Notes: generated from the sequence alone by a model not told the origin. A DNA stretch of 64,000 nucleotides from Eudorina sp. 2006-703-Eu-15 (GCA_003117195.1 BDSI01000005.1:1658857-1722856), one strand, 5' to 3'. Positions 12,102-24,342 are shown, counted from the stretch's first letter. A program made the numbers and translations.

Positions 12102-15100
12102 ATGGAGCCCGAAGCGCTTCCAGCAGGTCACGACGTGGCCCCGCGCGTGGGCGTCGCGGAGGCCCTCTTGGCGCTCCCCGAGCCCGACGCCGAGGCGGCC
12201 TGGCAGCAGCTGCCCCGGGACGCCCTCCTGCGCGAGATCTCCCGCTACCGTGACTCCATCCGCGACATCGCTTGCTGCCTGCGTGACGCGGGCGAGCCGC
12301 CAGCCGGGGACCCCGGCCTGCAGCTCGCCGAAGACGACCTGCTCCTTGAGCCCCGACCCGCCGCCGCGGACGCTGCGGCCGCAGCCGCCGGTGGCGCAGC
12401 CACCGCCTCAGCCGGCCTTCCCGCCCCGGCCGGCGGCGTCGAGAACGACCCCGAGGACAGCGACCTGCTCCAGCTGGGCGAGGACGGGATGGAGTACACG
12501 TTGGGGAACGTTGACGACGTGGATCCTTCGGAGTGGCAGGTACCGCCGCACTGCGTGCCCATCCACGCCAACGTCACCACCTTCAACTGGCCGAGCCTGT
12601 ACGACCACTGCCAGTTCGATGTGGTCATGATGGACCCGCCGTGGCAGCTCGCTACTGCCAACCCCACACGCGGTGTGGCGCTGGGCTACAGCCAGCTCAA
12701 CGACGACCACATCTCCAGCCTGCCCGTGCCGCAGCTGCAGCGCAACGGGGGCTTCCTGTTCGTGTGGGTCATCAACGCCAAGTACAAATGGACCTTGGAC
12801 CTGTTCGACAAATGGGGCTACAGGTCGGGGGCCGGGGCGGTGGAGGGGGGTTAAAATGAAAAACAGCCCAGACACACCCAGCCTGGCGACAAATACTGTG
12901 GAGGGGGGATACAGCGAGAAAGGGTAGGGGGTCCTGGTCGCTTCATGGGTTGGTAAAACGCGTGGGACTGGTGGGTGTGCCTGCGCACTTCGGTGGGGGC
13001 GGGATGCGGCTGAAGCGGGCTGGAAGTCCCAGTGCCCTGATGCTGCGGTCACAGGGCCGCGGCTGCTTTTCAGTTCAGCCTGCACACAAAAGTGTTGCGG
13101 TGCGCTTGGTGCTGCAGCGCACTCGGTGTCCGGATCCAATGCGGCTGTCCCCATCCGACCGGAGGGGAAAGGAGTTTGACAGGTCACAGCAACTGGGTCC
13201 ACCCCGCACAGGCTGGTGGATGAGGTGGTGTGGGTCAAGATGACGGTCAACCGCCGGCTGGCCAAGAGCCACGGCTACTACTTGCAACACGCCAAGGAGG
13301 TCCGGGAGGGGAGGGCAGGATGGGGAGGGCAGGATGGGGAGGGCAGGACGGGGAGGGCAGGATGGGGAGGGCAGGGGAGGATCCGAGAGGAGCACGCGAA
13401 GCGGGAAAGCGTCGGTCGATGCAGAGAAGAGCATCCACCGCTCTCTGGCCTTTGTCCTAGAGCTGTCTGTCTTTCCGCCCGTCCGTCTGTCTACAAGGGT
13501 CTGTCTGTCTGTCTGTCAAGGGGCGTCCCAGTCGCTGCCTGCTGTACGGATGCGGGGCAGGCAAGGGCCGGCAGTCAGGCCTGTGTGAGGCATCGTCCCG
13601 GCCCCGGCCCTTCCCGCGGTCCCAGGTGTGCTTGGTGGCCAAGTGCGGTGACCCGCCGGCGCTATCGGGACTGGAGGGGGTGGGCTCCGACATCATATTC
13701 AGTGAGCGCCGCGGTCAGAGCCAGAAGCCCGAGGAGATCTACGAACTCATTGAGCAGCTGGTGCCCAACGGTGAGGGCGTGTAGGGCGGGGTGCAGGGCC
13801 AGGGAGGGCGGGGTGCAGGGGGCCAGGGAGGGCGGGGTGCAGGGCCAGGGAGGGCGGGGTGCAGAGGTTGGAGCAGGGCCAAGGATGAGCGCAAGGCGGG
13901 GCCAGTGGACGGCTGGGTGCCGGGGTCGGCCCGAGGGCGCGGGACCGAGAGGGGAGAGAGGCGCGCCCAGCCCACCAGGAGCCCTCCCTGTAGCAGATCA
14001 TTCCACGATCCGCACGACTCCCACTCGCACCCAGAGTCGCGTAGGAGTCCGTCCCTTGTGTCCACGCCCGGTCGTATAGCCGTACCACGTGCATGCCGTA
14101 CTTTGCACCTCTGGTCATGGGCCCTGCCGCCATGCCGTCGCACTGCCGCAGGTCGCTACCTGGAGATTTTTGCCCGTAAGAACAACCTGCGCGACTATTG
14201 GGTTTCGATCGGGAACGAGGTCACGGGCACGGGGTTGCCGGAGGAAGACCTCAGGGCGCTCAAGGAGCTCAACTGCATCCCTGGAGCGGTGTACGGCAAA
14301 ACAGGCGGCGGCGGCGGCGGCGGTGGCGGCGGTGGTGGTACAGGGCGCGCCACAAGCGCGGGCAGCGGCGGCGCCGCTGCCGGCGCGGGGGACGCGAGCG
14401 GCGGCGGCGGCGGCGCGGCGGCGCCTTCGGGCAGGGCGGCCAGCAGTGGCGGCGCGGGGACAACGGTGGCGCGGGGATCGGGTACGGCGGGAGCGACTAG
14501 CGCTCGAGGGGGGCCGTCGGGGCGGACGGCGGCGCAGCGGCCGCCGTGGCAGGCGCAGAGCAACGGCGCTGGTACTTCTGGCAAGGCGGGGGCGGTGCAG
14601 CCAAGCTTGGACCTTCCAAGCAGACAGCCTCCTGATGAGGCCGCAGGCGAAGCGGCGGCCGGGAGGAGTACGGGATCGACCTGGGCCTCAGAGCCGCAAA
14701 GTCGGCAGCTGCCGTCAGGGTCGGCAGCAGCGGGGACGGCGGCGCCGTCACCACAGCCTCCCGCGGCCAGCGGGCGGCCCATATCCAGGTTATCGCTGAC
14801 CATCCGCAGGAAGTCGCAGCAGCTGCCGCCGCCAGCGCCGCCGCCGCCAGCGCAACCACAGCCGCGACAACCGTCACAGGAGCCCCACGGGTCGGTCCCC
14901 ATCCCCGGGGGGCCCAATGCCGGCCCCCCGGCGATAGAGGCGATAGTGGGGCATCGCGGCCCAACAGAGCCGCCTGCTGAAGCTCGTGACCGGTGGGTCG
15001 GGGCCCGTGGCGTGGGCGCGCCCGGCTCAGGGCCCAGCGGCAGCAGGCTGGCTGCCGTACATGCCCCGGCGCCGGCTGCTGCGTTGCCCGGCAGCGACGC

Positions 15101-15173
15101 CGTTGCGATGGACACGCGCCCGGCGGCCGGTGCCGCGGTGGCTTCGGCCGTTGCCAGCGGGACCTGCGCGCAC

Positions 15174-15209
<36 letters not shown>

Positions 15210-15401
15210 GCGCAGCCCAGTAGCGGCGGCGAGGCGGACGGTGGGCGAGCGGATGCCGGGATGAGCCCGTTGGCGCTCAACGGTCTGGGTGACGACGCGG
15301 GCATGGGACTTGGTTTCGACGATCCGCTGGGTACGGGGGGCTTCGGGGACGACGTGCAGATGCAGATGGGGTTTGCGGAGCCGGAGGACAACTGGATGTG
15401 A
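12102..15401 (+). CDS. MT-A70 family adenine methyltransferase, MTA1/AMT1-like (DNA 6mA writer)
   Basis: Four exons (12102-12823, 13212-13299, 13626-13770, 14152-15401) join in phase to 734 residues. The catalytic core has DPPW at residues 178-181 (12633-12644), the S-adenosylmethionine/adenine-binding motif of MT-A70 enzymes. Then come GGFLFVWVINAKYKWTLD, DEVVWVKMTVNRRLAKSHG, HAKE, SERRGQSQKPEEIYELIE and LEIFARKNNLRDYWVSIGNE. METTL3/Ime4 has TSHKPDE and FGRPHN at the last two places. The RRGQSQKP and RxNNLRxxW versions are those of the ciliate MTA1/AMT1 clade, which methylates adenine in DNA, usually at ApT. Green algae carry genomic 6mA, so a nuclear role as 6mA maintenance enzyme is inferred. 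No CCCH finger is present. After the fold there are ~360 residues of Gly/Ala/Pro/Ser-rich sequence ending in an acidic GDDVQMQMGF-type tail, so the protein is about twice the usual length. An upstream TTG-initiated extension was rejected for the ATG at 12102. Confidence 0.9.
13305..13382. repeat. G-rich minisatellite in methyltransferase intron 2
   Basis: About five imperfect copies of a GGGGAGGGCAGGA-like unit lie just after the donor of exon 2. G-runs spaced by 1-4 bases give quadruplex potential on the coding strand. Confidence 0.8.
13788..13865. repeat. 22-bp G-rich minisatellite in methyltransferase intron 3
   Basis: Three to four copies of a unit containing GCCAGGGAGGGCGGGGTGC, immediately downstream of the exon 3 donor. 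It echoes the G-rich repeat in the previous intron. Confidence 0.8.
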
Positions 15402-18381
15402 GGGGGGCGTGTGGGCGTGTGCGGGGAACCCGCTCGGCAGACGTGTGGGCGTGTGTGAGTGGGACAGGAGGAGAAGGGCCCGCCCTGGGGCTGTGTGGGG
15501 AACACGCAGGGCTGTGTGTTTAGAACAAGAAGCCGCCCAACCCAGGGCTGTGTGTACGTAAGTAACCGTTACCGTTGTGTGTGTTCTTGTTGTGTTGTTG
15601 GACTAAGCCTCGAGCGATGAGACGACGCAGATTGACATATCCCGACCCCGACGAGCTGCTTTGCCAGTGCAGCAGCAGCGGCAGCAGCACCAATGGCAGC
15701 GGTGCGTGGCGATAGCAGCGAGGCCGCGCGGCGGGCTTTAAGGGCTGCGGATCACTCTGGCAATCCTGTGGCGATGACACGCCCACCCGCGCTACATGCA
15801 TAGATGGGTGGGCAGGCGAGAGGGCAGATTGGGCGGATGGATGGATGGGCTGGGCGGATGGATGGATGGGCTGGGCGCCTTCCATTAACGTGATCCGTGG
15901 GGCATAAGCAGGGAGGACATGCGCGCCTCTGGGAGTGCAGCTCTGGGACCTCTCCAGTTGAAAGCTCAGATGTGCTCACACGTCGCAAGGGAGGGCGCGG
16001 TTGGGTTGTGGGGTGCTTGGGCGGTGGGGCCGTGAGCAGAGGGTTGGCCCCTGCGGGCCTGCAGGCTGCGGACGAAGGCCTGGTGATGAGGCAGGTGACA
16101 GGAGTCGCACGTGGGCTCCCTCGTCGGTGTCGGCTGTAACATTCTTTCACTTTTGAGTGCGAGACATGCCAGGGCCGTAGCTAAGCCCGGAAATCGCCCG
16201 TATGCTGTCAGACCGCCCCGTCCCATACCCCATAAAGCAATTACAAGGATACATCGTAAGGCTGAGGGCGAATGCCGAGCTGTGTTCGGTCGGCACATGC
16301 AGGTAGTGTAGAAAGAAACTGAGCCTCGAGAAGTCAAGTCGGTAGCGTGTGTGCGTTTGTGTGGCTGCAGCGGCCCCTTGTCTTGGTCAAGCATGCGCAG
16401 ATCGGCACATCATCGGTTCGGGTTTCGGAGCACCGCATACAACATACCGCCACATACCGCCGCCCAAAGTCTCGCAGCACCCAACAATTCTAAGGCGGGG
16501 GACGGAGTCGGCGGCGTCCCACGCTCACCCACTGACTGTCGTACAATGGGCTCGTACATTGCCACGGGTTCACCCGATGGCACGCCCGCGGCAGACTACG
16601 GAGGTATCGTACAGCACGCGGCAGGCCTCTCGGGCCCATCATGCGGCGGCTTTAGAAAGTAATAATAATACAAATGATTTACACCGCGATTGCGGGGTTG
16701 GTGCCAGCGAGGACGTAGCTCCCGTACGTGCATGGCTCTGCCGTACACATCCAAAACCAACGCACTTCAGTTGGTCCGAACGTTTTTCTGAACCATCGCG
16801 CCAGCCAGGCAATTTCTGAGTCCCTGCTGCGCCTGCCCAGTGGGCCCTCGGCAGCGATGCCTACGGCCGCAGCACTGCATGGTTGGGCGCCGCCTGACGG
16901 CACCGTGTCCCGGATACGGCGCCGTACAGCCTTACACCGTGTTCCAAAGTTCATCCCGAACACAAACCCAAATACATGTCTCCAACACTTTAGAACAGTA
17001 GGGGGGTATCCAAGCCTCGCCTCTGTTGCGTCAAACAATCACCAGGAAACAATTCTCAAAGCACATCATACCATAATCTGAAAAAACCTCGCCAGCGGTG
17101 CACCATTTTTGGACCAGTACAGTACGGCATTGCCGTGCACCATACAAGTCCCGCAGCGGGACGCCCAAGCACACACCAAGGTCCTACGAGTTCCGCTCCA
17201 TTGAGTACGACAGGCCGTACATGCCCGGGCCCCCAACCCAAACCCAAACCCCAACCCTGTCACGACAATGCACAGGATTGAGTCGCTCAAAACGTCAAAA
17301 GGGCACCAAGGCCGCCAAGGCACCACCTGCCCGGAGCCCAAGGCCTGCGACCCTCGTATCCCTTCCTCAATCCCCCATCCACGGCTGCTCGCACGCGGGC
17401 TGCCGGTTGCGTCCACCCGCCCCCTCCCTCCCCGACCTCAGCTCTGCCCCCTCCCGCCATCTCACCGATCGCTTCCTTCCAGCCCTCCGGGATCCGGCGT
17501 GTTTAGATCAGAGACCCGCCTGGCCCAAACCAAGCACCAATATACTTACCATATGTGGTCCGTCATACCGGCGTGTGGTCCGTCAACCAGAACCCTACAG
17601 TTTCATCAACGATGCCACAATGGGTCCCTGCGGGAGTCATCGGTGACAGCCGTAGCCCGACAGTGATCTCCCCCATCGCCCATCCCAACCAAGGGCCCCC
17701 GCTCCCGGCCGGCCTGTGACCCGCCGGGCTGCAGCTCTGCACCCAGACACCCGCGCGCCCTCCCCTTCCTCACTCATTGCTTATCGCTCATTGCTCCCAC
17801 CATGCACTCACCATTCAAGCAGCTCGCGAGTACTTACTGGCTGTCCTCAAACAACACTCGTCGTATGAATGAATAATATGAAACCGACCCAAACGCCTGT
17901 CTGCTAGGCCCAACCGTGCCAGCCAGGTACATCTAAAACTGTACGTCGTCAACGCGCCATAAAAGTTCAACAATCTTAAGCCTGATTTAAAAAAGCTTAG
18001 CTGATAGTCAGTTGACTATCAGCTTAGAACTGCTTTTTCCGTTTTTATTTTGTGCAGGGCCGCCCGTGGGTGCGCCCCGCCGGCACCGCCACGACCAGGG
18101 CGACGTTCCTCGCGCGCCCCACCCCTGCCCGACGCAGCTTCCCGCAGCTGCCATCTTCCGTGCAGCCTTCAAGTCACCGCCGCCGCCGCCGGTACCACCT
18201 ACACAACCCCCCAGACTCCGCTTGGCTGCAACGAGCTCCGGAGCGGAGGAATCGGAGGAATCACGGAGGAACAGCCGCCGAGAAACACTTGCACCACCCG
18301 CAGGTCGTTGCCGGGGGCGTTCAGGGGCCACTGTACACACGTGTCCGCACTCCAGGGAGAGCAGACCTGCGGCCCCCGGGC
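15402..18381. other. Convergent intergenic region between methyltransferase and flavoprotein genes
   Basis: Holds the 3' UTRs of both flanking genes. I recognise no coding domain. It contains a GGATGGATGGGC microsatellite at about 15833-15877, a partial copy of the dispersed ~40-bp repeat at 17622-17651, and several TGCCGTAC octamers. Confidence 0.45.
16135..16139 (+). terminator. TGTAA poly(A) signal, methyltransferase gene
   Basis: TGTAA about 735 bases after the methyltransferase stop, in the correct orientation. A candidate only. Confidence 0.35.
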
Positions 18382-21300
18382 TCACCGGGCAGCGACGAGC
18401 GAGGTGGCAGACACCGCCGCGTCCGTCGGCTGCTGCTGCTCCGCCGCTGCGACGCAGCCGCCGGTCCCCATGACGGGGCCCAACATCGCCGCCGCCGCCG
18501 CCGCCGTGGGGGTCGGCAGATCCGCGGCGCGCGGCGGCGGCCACACGCCGAGGAACTCCTCGGTCCTGTACGACAGGTACTCGCCGATGAAGAGCTCTTG
18601 GTCATCGAGAAAGAGCTGGCGGGTGATGCCTTTGGGGCGGGGGGGTTGGGACGTCGGGGGCGGGAAGAGGGGAGAGGGACAGGGGAGAGAGAGGGATATA
18701 AGCGGAGAGGGGAGAGTTGACAAAACGTGTTTGGGTGTGGTCCGAGGATTTGGGAGTGACAGACAGGCCGGCGTCCCGGTCTGACGACACTAGCCAAACG
18801 TTGGCGCGTGTGGGAGGGCAAGTGGACCCCTCCCTCCCACCCTCCCTCCATCCATCCATCCACCCACACACCCACCATTGATGAGCTTGTTGATTGCGTA
18901 TTTCATGCCGGACAGCGCTGCGGGAAAGGGGTGTAGGCGGACGGCGGGAGACGGGGTTGTGCCAGAGGATGATAACTTGTTAGACCTCGACTTTGAGGAG
19001 GGCAATTCAGAGCTGGACGGCAGGTGGCGCCTGGCACATCCGCTTGTCTGGTGGTCCGTGGGTTTCGGGGGGCGGTGTTTGGGACACGGGACACTGGCAG
19101 CACCCGGCGTCATGGCATGAGCTCATGAGCACTTGGCCAGTCAGCCAGTCCGTCCGTCAGCCAGTCCGTCAGTCGCCCTGCGCGGCCCCTCACCCGACGC
19201 ACTGAGCCCCAGGCTGACCAGCGCCGAGTAGTTGTAGGCGAAGATGCCGGACAGGTACGACGCCTTGCCGGGAGTCTGGAGTCCAGGGGGGCAAGGGGCA
19301 AGGGACAAGTGACAAGGGAGGGAGCTCCGTTAGGGCAGGGCTAGCCGCCCTTGGCCCCCCCCACACACAGAGACACACACACAGAGCTTCTCATTGAACA
19401 GAGACACACACACAGGGCGGGCGGTTTTGTTTCCAAAACAGAGAGATACACGCACAGTTTTTTTTTCACACACACACACACACACATACACACACTGAGA
19501 ACACGCACACACACACAATTGCAATTCTAAACACACACACACACACACACCCCAGAGCCCCACCCACCTTCGCCAGGTACTCGAAGGCGGGGCCCAGGTA
19601 GGGGTGCACGTCGATGAGGGGGTTGCGCTGCGCAGCGTCGGCGGGCGTGTAGCGGTCCGCCCACACCGCAATCTGGTCCGCCACCTCCCGCAGCTCGGGG
19701 CGCAGCCGCGTGTCCGTCAGCAGGCCCGTCGACACGATCAGAAAATCGTACAGGTCCGAGCCCCGCGGGGTGGTCACTCGCACCTGGTCCCCGACCACCT
19801 CCAGGCCCTCCCAGGGGGCGCCGGTGTGGAGGAAGAAGTTGGGGAAGCGGGTGGCGCGGTTGTACGTGTCGTTGGTGGGCGGTTGGTTGAACTGCAGGGT
19901 ACGGGGCGGGGGAAGGAAAAAAACGGGGGGAGTCGAAACGCGGTTAGGCGGGAATCGCACCGTATGTGGGGGGGCTGAGTTGATGGGATCGGATGTGCAG
20001 GATGTACCTTTACAACCCTGGCTGGATCTAGGCTGGATCTAGGTTGGATCTAGGCTGGATCTAGGCAGCAAACCAGCCGAAACAGTCCGACGCGCATCTG
20101 CGCAACCCGACGCCGCCGGGGCGGAGCAGCTTGGCGACGAAGTGCATGCTGCTGGCGCATTACCGGATCGCAGCGCAGAGTCACCGCCGTACAGTTGCCG
20201 TACCTGCAAGAAGAAGTTTATGCCCGCGTACTTGGTGGCGTCGTCCAGGTCAGCGAAGTGGCGCAGGAAGCTGCGATTAAGGGACACGGCGGACGTGGTG
20301 GGGTCGGCGGCAACGAGGTGCCGTACCACTCTATATCGGTCGGTGATCACATGATTCGGGATACGGGTCCACCTTGTAACGGTTACATGATTCACACCCG
20401 CAACGCATCTTTTCCGGCCACCATTCACCGTAACCTCTCCTCTCCTTTACCCCTCTCGCCCTCCTCCTCCTCCTGATCTCACCCCGCGAACTCCATGTGG
20501 CGGATGGGGTTGATCCGGGGCAGCTCCGGGCGCCGTACAAACACGTGGACCTCCCCCACGCCGCGCTCCAGGCCGTACTGCGCGTTGTCGAAGGCGGACG
20601 CGCCGCCGCCCAGGATCGCGACCTTCTTGCCTTTGAGCGCCTCGAAGTCCACGTACTCGCTAGTGTGGGCGTACTTGTGTCGGGGCACCGAGTCGCGGAT
20701 GAGGGCGGGGACGTGCCACTCGCCGCCGCCCTGGATGCCCGTGGCCAGAACCACCTGAACAAGACAGCAGCGGAGGGGATGATTTACAGCAGCGGAAGAC
20801 CAAGGAGGTGTTGTGCGGTGCGGGGGTCACCAACCGAAGGAAAGACCGCGTGAGCCGCGAGATGTGGCCCTAGTCCGGCGAGGAACAGACGTTGCAGACT
20901 GCTTCGGCTGTCGCCGATGACCCGCGGGGTCCGCTGTAACATCCTTAATAACAATAGACTGCCGGGACCCGGAAGGTACTGATACCGATGGCTGAAGCGT
21001 TTTGCGCCTGCGCGGGAGTGTGTGTGTGTGTGTGTGTGTATGTGCCACGGACCCGTACTGCACCCAGGCCTCGCGCGAAGTACGCTGTGAGGTAGGTCGT
21101 ACTCGTGAGCAGGACCGCGCCATACGGGGCCACCGGGGCGACTGGGCGGCCTCCCCCACACCCACCAACCCACCCACCCACCCACCCACCCACCCGGGCC
21201 CCCACGCGAGGGAACGTAACGCACCTTGCGGGCATAGACCTTCTCCTCGCCGTGGGGGGTATGGACGCACACCTCAAAAGAGGTGCCCCGGGGGCCCTGC

Positions 21301-22951
21301 GACATCAAAACACCACACCAGACCACACCAGACCAGAGCACGTCAGCGCACACACGCTCTGTTGGGGAAACCGACGGTCACAGAAACGGGACGCGGGGCT
21401 CGCGCAGCGACGGTGGCGGAGGTAGGCGTTAACCCTCGAGAGAGGCAGGCACCCGCCCGGCGGTGAGGCCATGACGCACGCACCGTGGGCAGGGGCTTGA
21501 TGAGGTCCACCTTGCAGGAGTTGCGGACGGGGATGCCCAGCACACGGCGATACCAGATGAGGTAGTCCATCCCTGCGCGCGGGTCCCAGCCGGCGGGGCG
21601 GGGCGGGGGTTCCAGCGCGGCCCGGACGTGTGCACAGTTGGATCCACGGTGTACGGTGGGATCCACGGTGTACGGCCGGATCCATGGTGTACGGTGGGAT
21701 CCACGGTGTACGGTGGGATCCACGGTGTACGCTGGGATCCATGGTGTACGGTGGGATCCACGGTGTACGGTGGGATCCACGGTGTACGGTGGGATCCACG
21801 CGCGCACGCAGGCGATGCGGGGCGGGGTGCATCAGCTGTTGTGGGCTGGGAAAGGCAAAAGTGAGGCGCGTGGCAAAAGTGAGGCGCGTCAAGGGCGACC
21901 TCTCCGCGCGCTTCGGACGTGGTCGGGTGCAGGGGAGGTTGGGCTCAAAGTTCGGTGATGTGGGTTTGGACTCTGGAGCTCTTCCGCAGGGCGTCTGAGG
22001 CCAGCCCCAGTCCCAATAGATCGCCTAGGGTTGTGGTTGGCGAGGAGGCCGCCCGAATCGCCCGGGTGCTGTGATTGGTGCCTTACTCACACTCCCCACG
22101 GGGGATCTTGTCCAGCTGCTTCCAGGCCTCTGCGCCGTACTTGGCCTCGAAGTACGACTACGAATCCGGGGAAGAAGGCAGGCAGACGCGCGGTGCGACG
22201 GTGTCCGTATCATTGGTCGAGATAAGAATGGCAGTGCCAATGTTATTACGGATGTTACAGCGGACCCCGCGGGTCATCGGTGACAGCCAACGGCCAATGT
22301 CTTATACCTCTCGGTTTGTACTCTTTTTCAGCGTGTGCGTGCGAGGAAATTGAACGGCAAGTCCTTAAAAATCTCATGCCCGCGACCAGGGCGGAGCCCG
22401 TGACGCAAGCCACCGACAGTCGCTTGCAACGGCATTGCGTTCGTACAAGGTGAGGTTTTACGCAACACCGTGAACACTCACCCGGAAGGTTAGAGCGGGA
22501 ATCCCAAGGTCGGGCCCTGAAACGTGACGGCAAGCGAGTGACAGAGGTTGACAACGACGCACGCAACGCCAGGGAAACCAGTCACACACGCACCTGTCAA
22601 AGCCTTGTTGGTGCGCAGCGTTACCATGCGCGCGTATGTTACCCAAGGGCCCTCCTTGCCTGGCTCGTTCTCATCAAGGACCTGTTGAAAACGAAAACCC
22701 CTCGTAAAGGTTTGACCAACTTGCAGCGTCGCATGCGGAAATCATAATTTTCTCACCAAAATATTGTTCACTTGCTCTCGCATTAAGCCGAAGGCAGCGG
22801 CAAGCCCGCACTGGCCGCCACCAACAATGACGACGTCGTAATAGTGACCTCCGTTCGGCGCATCGACACTTTTCACCCAAGGCCTCGCTGGATAAGCGAG
22901 CTTTGCCAGGCTGTCACGGACCTCCTGCTCAAGATTGGCGAGGGTCGGCAT
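18382..22951 (-). CDS. FAD/NADPH-dependent monooxygenase-like flavoprotein
   Basis: Twelve exons (22951-22757, 22681-22594, 22516-22482, 22157-22091, 21572-21484, 21296-21225, 20754-20483, 20270-20204, 19891-19568, 19275-19194, 18917-18876, 18629-18382) join with all phases matching to 526 residues. Residues 39-55 (DVVIVGGGQCGLAAAFG) are the FAD-binding GxGxxG Rossmann motif. ATGIQ at 186-190 is the second nucleotide-contact motif, and KVAILGGGASAFDNAQ near 226-241 is the NADPH-binding GxGxxA. HTSEY at 212-216 sits where FMO/Baeyer-Villiger enzymes have H-T/S-x-x-Y. LIVSTGL is the late ATG-type motif. The fold is that of class B flavin monooxygenases; substrate unknown. The N-terminus (MPTLANLEQEVRDSLAKLAY) and the GPDLGIPALTFRxWYExKYG block resemble, from memory, bacterial uncharacterised FAD-dependent oxidoreductases more than plant FMOs. 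Horizontal origin followed by intron gain is therefore possible. The last exon ends in an Ala-rich tail. Confidence 0.87.
19360..19552. repeat. CA-dinucleotide-rich microsatellite cluster
   Basis: Several ACACAC runs interrupted by unique bases, inside the flavoprotein intron between 19275-19194 and 19891-19568. Confidence 0.85.
20906..20946 (-). repeat. Dispersed ~40-bp repeat, copy 1
   Basis: Minus-orientation copy of a unit built from TGTTACAGCGGACCCC followed by GCGGGTCATCGGTGACAGCC. It lies in a flavoprotein intron. Other copies are at 22249-22288, 24898-24936 and 29356-29395. In this copy one base differs (CGGCGACAGCC end). Confidence 0.85.
21641..21800. repeat. 20-bp minisatellite, 8 copies
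   Basis: Eight tandem copies of a unit like GGATCCACGGTGTACGGTGG (BamHI site in each) in the flavoprotein intron between 21572 and 22091. Copies differ by single substitutions. Confidence 0.95.
22249..22288 (+). repeat. Dispersed ~40-bp repeat, copy 2
   Basis: Full-length plus-orientation copy in a flavoprotein intron, with the core GACCCCGCGGGTCATCGG. Same unit as at 24898 and 29356. Confidence 0.9.
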
Positions 22952-24342
22952 TTTACAGAGTTTTGTTGTTGCTGCTGCGGCACGAGCACGTGGAATCCAG
23001 GGACCGAAGTGCGTATACGCTGTAACAACTAATTAAAATAAAGCTGCATAAATGAAGTTTATCAACCAAGTAACATTTGTAATTTAGGGTTGAGATGGGT
23101 CATTGAGGTACGGGGGGGACGTCGACGGACAATTACGGAACCGGTACAATTTGATCATGTGACGCATCTGATGAACTGATGTCAACGAAAGTGTCACCGT
23201 GATAAACCAATAATATCTTATGACGCACGGACGGCTTGGGGCTCGACCTGTCAAGGTGTTAAAAAATTTACTTGGAGTTGCTTTACAGGCCTGGTGATGC
23301 AGCGTCTCCATTCTATGATTGAAGGTTTTCCTTCTATGCACACACCATTCACACATGTTAACGCAACGAGTATGCAACTGACCACTGCTCCCTTCCGAAC
23401 CCTTTCGGGACCAGATATGGCATGTGTGTCCGTCAACCCCCGTGCCCCCATACAAACCGACAAAGGTCTGTCGGCAAAACATCGCTGAAGGTAGCGCATA
23501 CCCAGCGCTATGGCGCCCAGCTGGGTTCAGTTAGAAACTGGTAAGAAGTAAAGCATACGCCAGTTTTCCCCTCCTTGAGCTTCACGCATGTGCAATACCC
23601 GCGATGGCTGGGCACGAAGGCACCCAACCAGTGGCCGACATTCCCTCACATCCCATCAACTGAACCACATTCAAGAGCACGCCTACTTGTCTAACCCATG
23701 ATGCAGGAAACCTCCAAGGCTGTTGCCGCGCCGTGCTGCGTTAGTTGCACGGACACCTCAGCAAGGCCGCCGCAACTCGTCAGACGATCACGGCGTGTGT
23801 CGTAGTCCGGTACGCACAAGAGCAGCAGTCTCGCGCTTCATCGCCCGATCTTATCCGCCTGCTACCCTCCTTCGGTCCATGCCACTCGGCAGTCGGCACC
23901 GCCCACGCGAAGGTGAGGTGCTGATGAAGGTGCTGATTCTGAGACCGACGTACAGCGGAAGTGGCTGGACAGATACCGGCACAGTTGTGTTAATTACTTC
24001 ATGCGTGGCATTACGAAACCCAAGCGAGCCCCACAAGTCAGACTCTCCTGCTCTAGGGTTTCGTGGGATGTGCCACGGCTCGGTAAATCCGTTGACACCA
24101 ACCACCTTCACTAACCGCCTTCACCAACCGCCAGCAGGGGGACGGACTCACGGACAAGTCAGGTGCCGCACGGCGGGGAGCCCCATGCGCGGGCACACGC
24201 GGACTGGCAGCAGCGTCGTCAACCCTTCGTCAGCGGATACGTGAGGGTCGTGAGGTGCTCGGATTCGCCTTTCGCCATCCTTGATTATCCAAGGTATTCA
24301 TGGCCCAAAGCTCGGACGGAGTCGTACATGCACAGTGATCCC

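Noticed and set aside
12102..15401. METTL3 (mRNA m6A writer) identity
   Set aside because: The post-catalytic motifs (RRGQSQKP, RKNNLRDYW) match the MTA1/AMT1 clade and not the METTL3 TSHKPDE and FGRPHN versions.
14195..15505. 436-residue minus-strand open frame
   Set aside because: Shadow of the GC-rich methyltransferase exon 4; no domain and no splice logic.
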